Shown in pieces: positions 60,071-64,000 of a stretch of DNA of 64,000 nt. The stretch comes from Phytophthora sp. 'mugwort'. Taxonomy: Eukaryota; Oomycota; Peronosporomycetes; Peronosporales; Peronosporaceae. A model generated the notes under the pieces. The model did not search any database, was not told where the DNA came from, and saw only the letters and a list, made by a program, of their open reading frames with translations. The translations under genes and the position numbers were made by a program. The stretch is from contig JAUCEF010000002.1 in the NCBI GenBank assembly GCA_033558025.1, forward strand, positions 620,001 to 684,000, in the 5' to 3' direction. Each line of letters opens with the position of its first letter. Positions within the stretch are counted from its first letter, which is position 1.

Positions 60071-60218
60071 CAATTCGGCAGCACTAGTGCTCGACTCGGT
60101 AGCAACCAGTGCTCAACTCGGCAGAACCAACATCAAACTTTGCAGTATCAGTGCCCAACTCGGCGGAACTAGCACCCAACTCGGCAGAACCATTGCCCAA
60201 CTCTACCGATCTTGACCC
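60071..60218 (-). repeat. 21-bp minisatellite after the SWIM finger (about seven units)
   Basis: Units start near 60071, 60092, 60114, 60135, 60156, 60177 and 60198. The best ones begin caactcggc. On the coding strand they give heptads of the type Glu-Leu-Gly-x-x-Ser-Ala with core GCCGAGT. One spacing (60092 to 60114) is 22 bp, which breaks the frame. Confidence 0.8.
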
Positions 60219-61203
60219 TAGCTCATGTCGTGCAGCGATACCAGTCAGTGCCTCCACCTTATCATCTTCCGATGCTGTAGAGGTGTCTCCGTACGCACCA
60301 GAGTCATTCCCCTTCCCACTAACAGTAGGTATCGTGGCGTAATCTCCATGTTTGAACAGGATGGCAACGTCTTCAAAGAATTTCAGAGCCTTTTTGTACT
60401 CAGCAGTGCCCAAACCGCTCAAATACTCGGAAATTGTAGTTGCAACCCGATGAGCTTCTCGGAACTTTCGATTCATATCCCAGGAGTGTCTCGAATCACG
60501 AGGAACACGCGAAATTGAAAAAGATTCGCCAGACCTGACGGGCATTTCAGTGCTTGTCCGCAAAGAAGCCAACAACCATCTCGCTTGAATCATAGTTGTG
60601 GGAATGACGTTCTCATACTTTAGTGCTTTTCTCAGGAAGAAAACGTGGCGGCATGGCAATTGCCGCGAAACCATGAACAAACACGAGCAGGATCAGTCTC
60701 TCATCGCCACAGAATACTCGCTCCTCGGCTCATCAAGCAAATCCTCTTCGTCACTAATGTGCTGGATCAAGTATACCCCGAGAACGGTTTCGTAAAATCG
60801 GTAAGAGGCAGGAGCAGTAGCGTAGGCGTACTGCTCATATACGAGCTCACAAGCGTACTCACTGACGAGATTGGACAACAAGCGCATTTCTTGGTCGTAC
60901 TTGGGTTGTGGACGACGGATAACTTGAACACATTGTCAGTAAATCTCTTTTCTTCCTGCGTCTGGTAGCAGATGATAGACGCGATGCATTCGTCTACGCC
61001 CATGAATGAGCTCACCCAGATCCTTAAGCTGCTTCCATGAAGCCTCAAGCCGGTTGTTTGTGTTATTACCCATGGTCACAGCATTTTGGCATTCGAAAGC
61101 GCTCCACGTTGGCCGGCAACTATCCCAGTTTTTGGCAAAGTAGACCTCAAAAGCGTGCTCAGGCAAGTCACCACTACTGTTTCCATCTGCGCCCAACCGG
61201 ATG

Positions 61204-61308
61204 CCCAAATCAACACTACCAACACTCAACTGTTCACTACCCGATCCCACATCAGCACAACCCGAGCCCAGCTCACCGCTATCACCACCCAGACGATCAA
61301 CACGTGCT
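61204..61308 (-). repeat. Second, more degenerate 21-bp array in the MULE core
   Basis: Units start at 61204, 61225, 61246, 61267 and 61288, each 21 bp with a ccca/ctca start. The coding strand gives Leu-Gly-x-Gly-Ser heptads (ELGSGCADVGSGSEQLSVG). It interrupts the transposase between the catalytic core and the conserved block FEVYFAKNWDSC. Confidence 0.75.
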
Positions 61309-63244
61309 GGAGCCGACACGCCACCGTTTCCAATATTCATGATGTGCCGCATGTACTTTCGGTACTTAATATATTCACACTCCGTCCGAGCATTGACCAC
61401 CAGGTTCACTAATCCATGCAATTGCTGCTTCTGCCAAGCGGTGAATCCATAAGCCGCCGATGCAATTTCTTCTCGTAAGAATTTGACCACATGAAATTGG
61501 CATAACAGCATCCGCGCGTTGGAGAAAGCGTCTTTGAAAACCGAAATCTCTGTGAAATCTTTGTCGATCAAGATGCATTGGATGCGGTCCCAGCCGGGGC
61601 TGTTCCTCTTAAATTCGTTCAAAGCTGTCAAGACCGTGGGCCGCTGCTCGTTCTGCAGCACCGCGTGCTGAACGAACTGTCCTTTTCCAAACGAATCCAT
61701 TGCCATGATCGAAAAGACTTTGTACTTCAAAATATTGGTGCCGTGAGTGGCATCAATCATCACTACATCGGAAAATATGTCAAACAGCATGGTCATGTGC
61801 TCGTCTGGAGCGTAATGCAGGTAGCCATTTTCTACAAGCAAATACAAGCGGTAGCATTGTAACGACAAGGATTCAAGTCTATTTCATCAGCCGGTGTCCC
61901 ACCTTATTATGCGCAGTGTCGACAAAGATATGGCCGACGTTCCCAGGATCCTCTGTGAACTCCCTCATCCATCTTTTCAATCGTACTGCACTGGTTTCTC
62001 CTTTGCGCTCCCTTTTCTTTAGCTTTCGCACGAGATTGTGCACGTCTTGAATCGTGGGATTGCACTCAGAGTGATCGTGTATGTACTGCAGAATGCGCTT
62101 CTTCTTGGCGCCAGCCTTGTGCAGCTCGTGCACCGTCTGCTCCACCTCCGACTCGAGAGCAGTACGATTGTGTGGATACCGATTAAAGATGAGGCGTTAA
62201 ACGGGTAATTATGTTCAAGCGTGAGAAGTCACTCTCAAAACAAAGCTGGACAACCTGGCATCGAGCACTTGCACACACGCATTGATCTGTGAAAGCGCCA
62301 AACACCAAATACAACGATAGCATGCCCAACAAGCCACAATGAGTTTCCAACCGATGCCCAACCAAACCAAATCGTTCCCAACTACATACCTGAGCATCAC
62401 AGTCCAGCGGTCGCGAATGCTGCCGTTTCCTTTTTTCTTGACCGCGCGACTTGTACTGGCCAGCGTGGATGCAAACAAACGTCTTCCCGTAGTACATCCA
62501 GTCGTCCGGCAGCAAGGTACTGTTCGAACCGGAAGACTTGATCTCATTATTTCGCACGGCCACCTTGTTGTTGGTCCGCAGCCTGAAACACTGCACAAAG
62601 GTAGCGACAACAAGAGCAGCATAATGTTAGTTTAGTGACGCACTGTGGTAATACAAAGTTGCACCCTTTACCTGGAACGTTTCGCGCCCATATTCCTTGA
62701 GATAATCCTCGAGCTTCTTCCAGGATTGAAACTCCGTCTTACAAAGAGGGGAAGCAATCGTCAGCCGCGAATCATTTGAATCTTCTTGTACGTGTGAGTG
62801 GGCCGATTGATCCGAGCGGCTCTGTTTGGACTGGCTGCTCGTGGTGCTGAACGTCTCCACGTCGCTATCATCCAACCACTCGTCACTGCTCCTGTTACTC
62901 GAGACGTCGTCCATTATCATTTCACAATCTTCATCACCGGCGGACGGGAACGCCACTGTTTTCACGTGAAGATTTTGCTGCCCTCTTGCCTTGACGCGGA
63001 TATCGCACCCTCCCCCTGCCGCTGTAGACGCTCCCCCGCCAACGCCTTCGCTTTCTTCGTGCGATGCCGGCGCTTGGGGGCTGCTCCCGGCAGATCCTGC
63101 ATTTGGTGCCGCGCTCCCCCGCTTCTTTTTGAATGGCCAACCGAGGTCGTATACGCAGCTATACATTATATGTCCGGACGGATATCTATGAGGGGTAGGG
63201 CAAACACCTAGCGCGATATGGCTACATATAGTTGGACGCAGCAC

Positions 63245-63761
63245 TCCCTCCCTGATTAAAATTGCAAATATTCAAAAAGCGTCCTTCAGCTGTCGCCTAT
63301 TGTTCCAGGTACCTCACTCAATAAACGGTATCTTCTTTTGTTCTCCATGTAGGACGATCAGTCGAAGCGATCACGATCGGTAGATTCGTCGCGGTGATCG
63401 GTTCCTGCCCCCCCCCAAGACAAAGAAGACTAGCGACCCCAACGTCCTGCAGAAGACATTCGGTTTTAGCTGCGCGGAGGACTCGAAGACTTTAACTACC
63501 TCCAGGAGGGTCAGTGTAGCATCGACAAAGGGTTGGCGTCGAACAAACGTCGTAAACATACGTCGAGGTCGCCATTTAAGTTTGGCAGAAACCTCTCAAT
63601 TGCTGCGTCACCGAAGGACAGGAGACACAAGCATCCATGCGAACAAATTGACTGCGATGGATTGCAGAACATATATATTAAACGTCACCAACGAACAAAT
63701 GGAGACAGCGCATGCTGGCACCGAGATGCCCCGATCTCCGTTGTTGCCTCCTTCCACGAGC
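63245..63761. other. Intergenic region upstream of MULE and downstream of the aquaporin gene
   Basis: No gene is supported. There is a nine-C run near 63410. Confidence 0.4.
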
Positions 63762-64000
63762 CTAGAATCGGTACTCCGGGTGTGGACCACGGTTCTTCTC
63801 CGGGTGGTGGTAGCCGACTAGCGCCTCGTACACGAACGCACCTGCAGCTCCACCCGTGATCGGGGCCACGATCGGCACCCAGAAGTAGTAGTGATTGAGT
63901 GAGAACACGCGTGAATCCCAGCCAGCACACAGCATGAAGAGACGAGGACCGAGATCCCGAGCAGGGTTGATGGCCAGACCCGTGTTCATGGCGAAGCCCA
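63762..64000 (-). CDS. Aquaporin/aquaglyceroporin, C-terminal part
   Basis: The frame is open to the right edge. It reads GFAMNTGLAINPARDLGPRL, the second NPA box of the MIP family in its glyceroporin form (NPARD with Asp), then a loop and the sixth membrane helix FWVPIVAPITGGAAGAFVYE, and a short cytosolic tail with the stop at 63762. The family forms tetrameric channels for water, glycerol and other small solutes. The Asp after NPAR favours glycerol transport. The N-terminal four or five helices and first NPA box lie outside the window. Confidence 0.85.
   Translation of the reverse strand, partial: GFAMNTGLAINPARDLGPRLFMLCAGWDSRVFSLNHYYFWVPIVAPITGGAAGAFVYEALVGYHHPEKNRGPHPEYRF

Larger units (their letters stand above)
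59800..63166 (-). pseudogene. Mutator-like (MULE) transposase with FAR1-type N terminus and SWIM zinc finger
   Basis: From the ATG at 63166 there is an acidic Ser-rich leader, then KKLEDYLKEYGRETFQ. An intron (62671-62591) leads to exon 62590-62390 with YYGKTFVCIHAGQYKSRG, a FAR1-like DNA-binding region. A second intron (62389-62255) follows. A frameshift near 62195 breaks the next segment (YIHDHSECNPTIQDVHNLVRK). The MULE core at 61868-60936 has VVMIDATHGTN, ILIDKDFTE and QFHVVKFLREEI. The SWIM finger (LPCRHVFFLRKAL) is at about 60655. Two 21-bp repeat arrays sit between domains. The end contains KPKQKPKAVKAKQ. Several stops show decay. Confidence 0.72.

Overview
The window looks like nuclear DNA of a flagellate oomycete (Phytophthora or a close relative). 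The reasons are: introns of about 65-95 bp with GT-AG ends; sequences resembling the oomycete initiator plus flanking-promoter element (consensus GCTCATTYYNCAWTTT) about 70-85 bp before start codons; secreted proteins with Thr/Ala/Pro/Glu-rich mucin-like linkers; two axonemal dynein heavy chains, as expected for zoospores; and decayed transposons of types common in oomycetes. No rRNA, tRNA or CRISPR was seen.

Layout. 1-1524: 3' part of a four-exon membrane protein gene. 1668-6787: a large inverted duplication whose arms carry the same 552-residue secreted cysteine-rich repeat protein on opposite strands; the spacer holds a FAM210/DUF1279-like gene. 6788-13668: transposon graveyard (Tc1-like transposase, an unidentified decayed gene, a minus-strand Ty1/copia element with one recognisable LTR). 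14566-29046: single-exon 4826-residue outer-arm (gamma/DNAH5-8 type) dynein heavy chain. 29505-35597: two more cysteine-rich repeat genes, one secreted with an acidic tail and one with a C-terminal membrane anchor. 36036-39485: three-exon CK1/TTBK-like kinase with an RS-like region and Lys-Glu-Tyr repeats. 40905-41400: ankyrin-like remnant. 41646-42161: single-bromodomain protein. 42312-54584: single-exon inner-arm (DNAH3/7/12 type) dynein heavy chain. 54655-55471: two-exon minus-strand gene, convergent with that dynein. 56843-63166: decayed SANT/trihelix-like gene, possible solo LTR, PIF/Harbinger-like transposase and a FAR1/SWIM Mutator-like transposase. 63762-64000: C-terminal part of an aquaglyceroporin at the right edge.

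How the genes fit together. The dyneins build the zoospore flagellum. The four cysteine-rich repeat genes form a local family of exported modular proteins, likely surface or wall/matrix components; a link to zoospores or cysts is inference only. The most unusual signals are the mirrored gene pair whose identity begins inside the core promoter and ends just past the coding region, the strict two-class module grammar of the cysteine-rich family, the RS/KEY-repeat kinase, and a phase-preserving GCCGAGT-core minisatellite found in two unrelated transposons.
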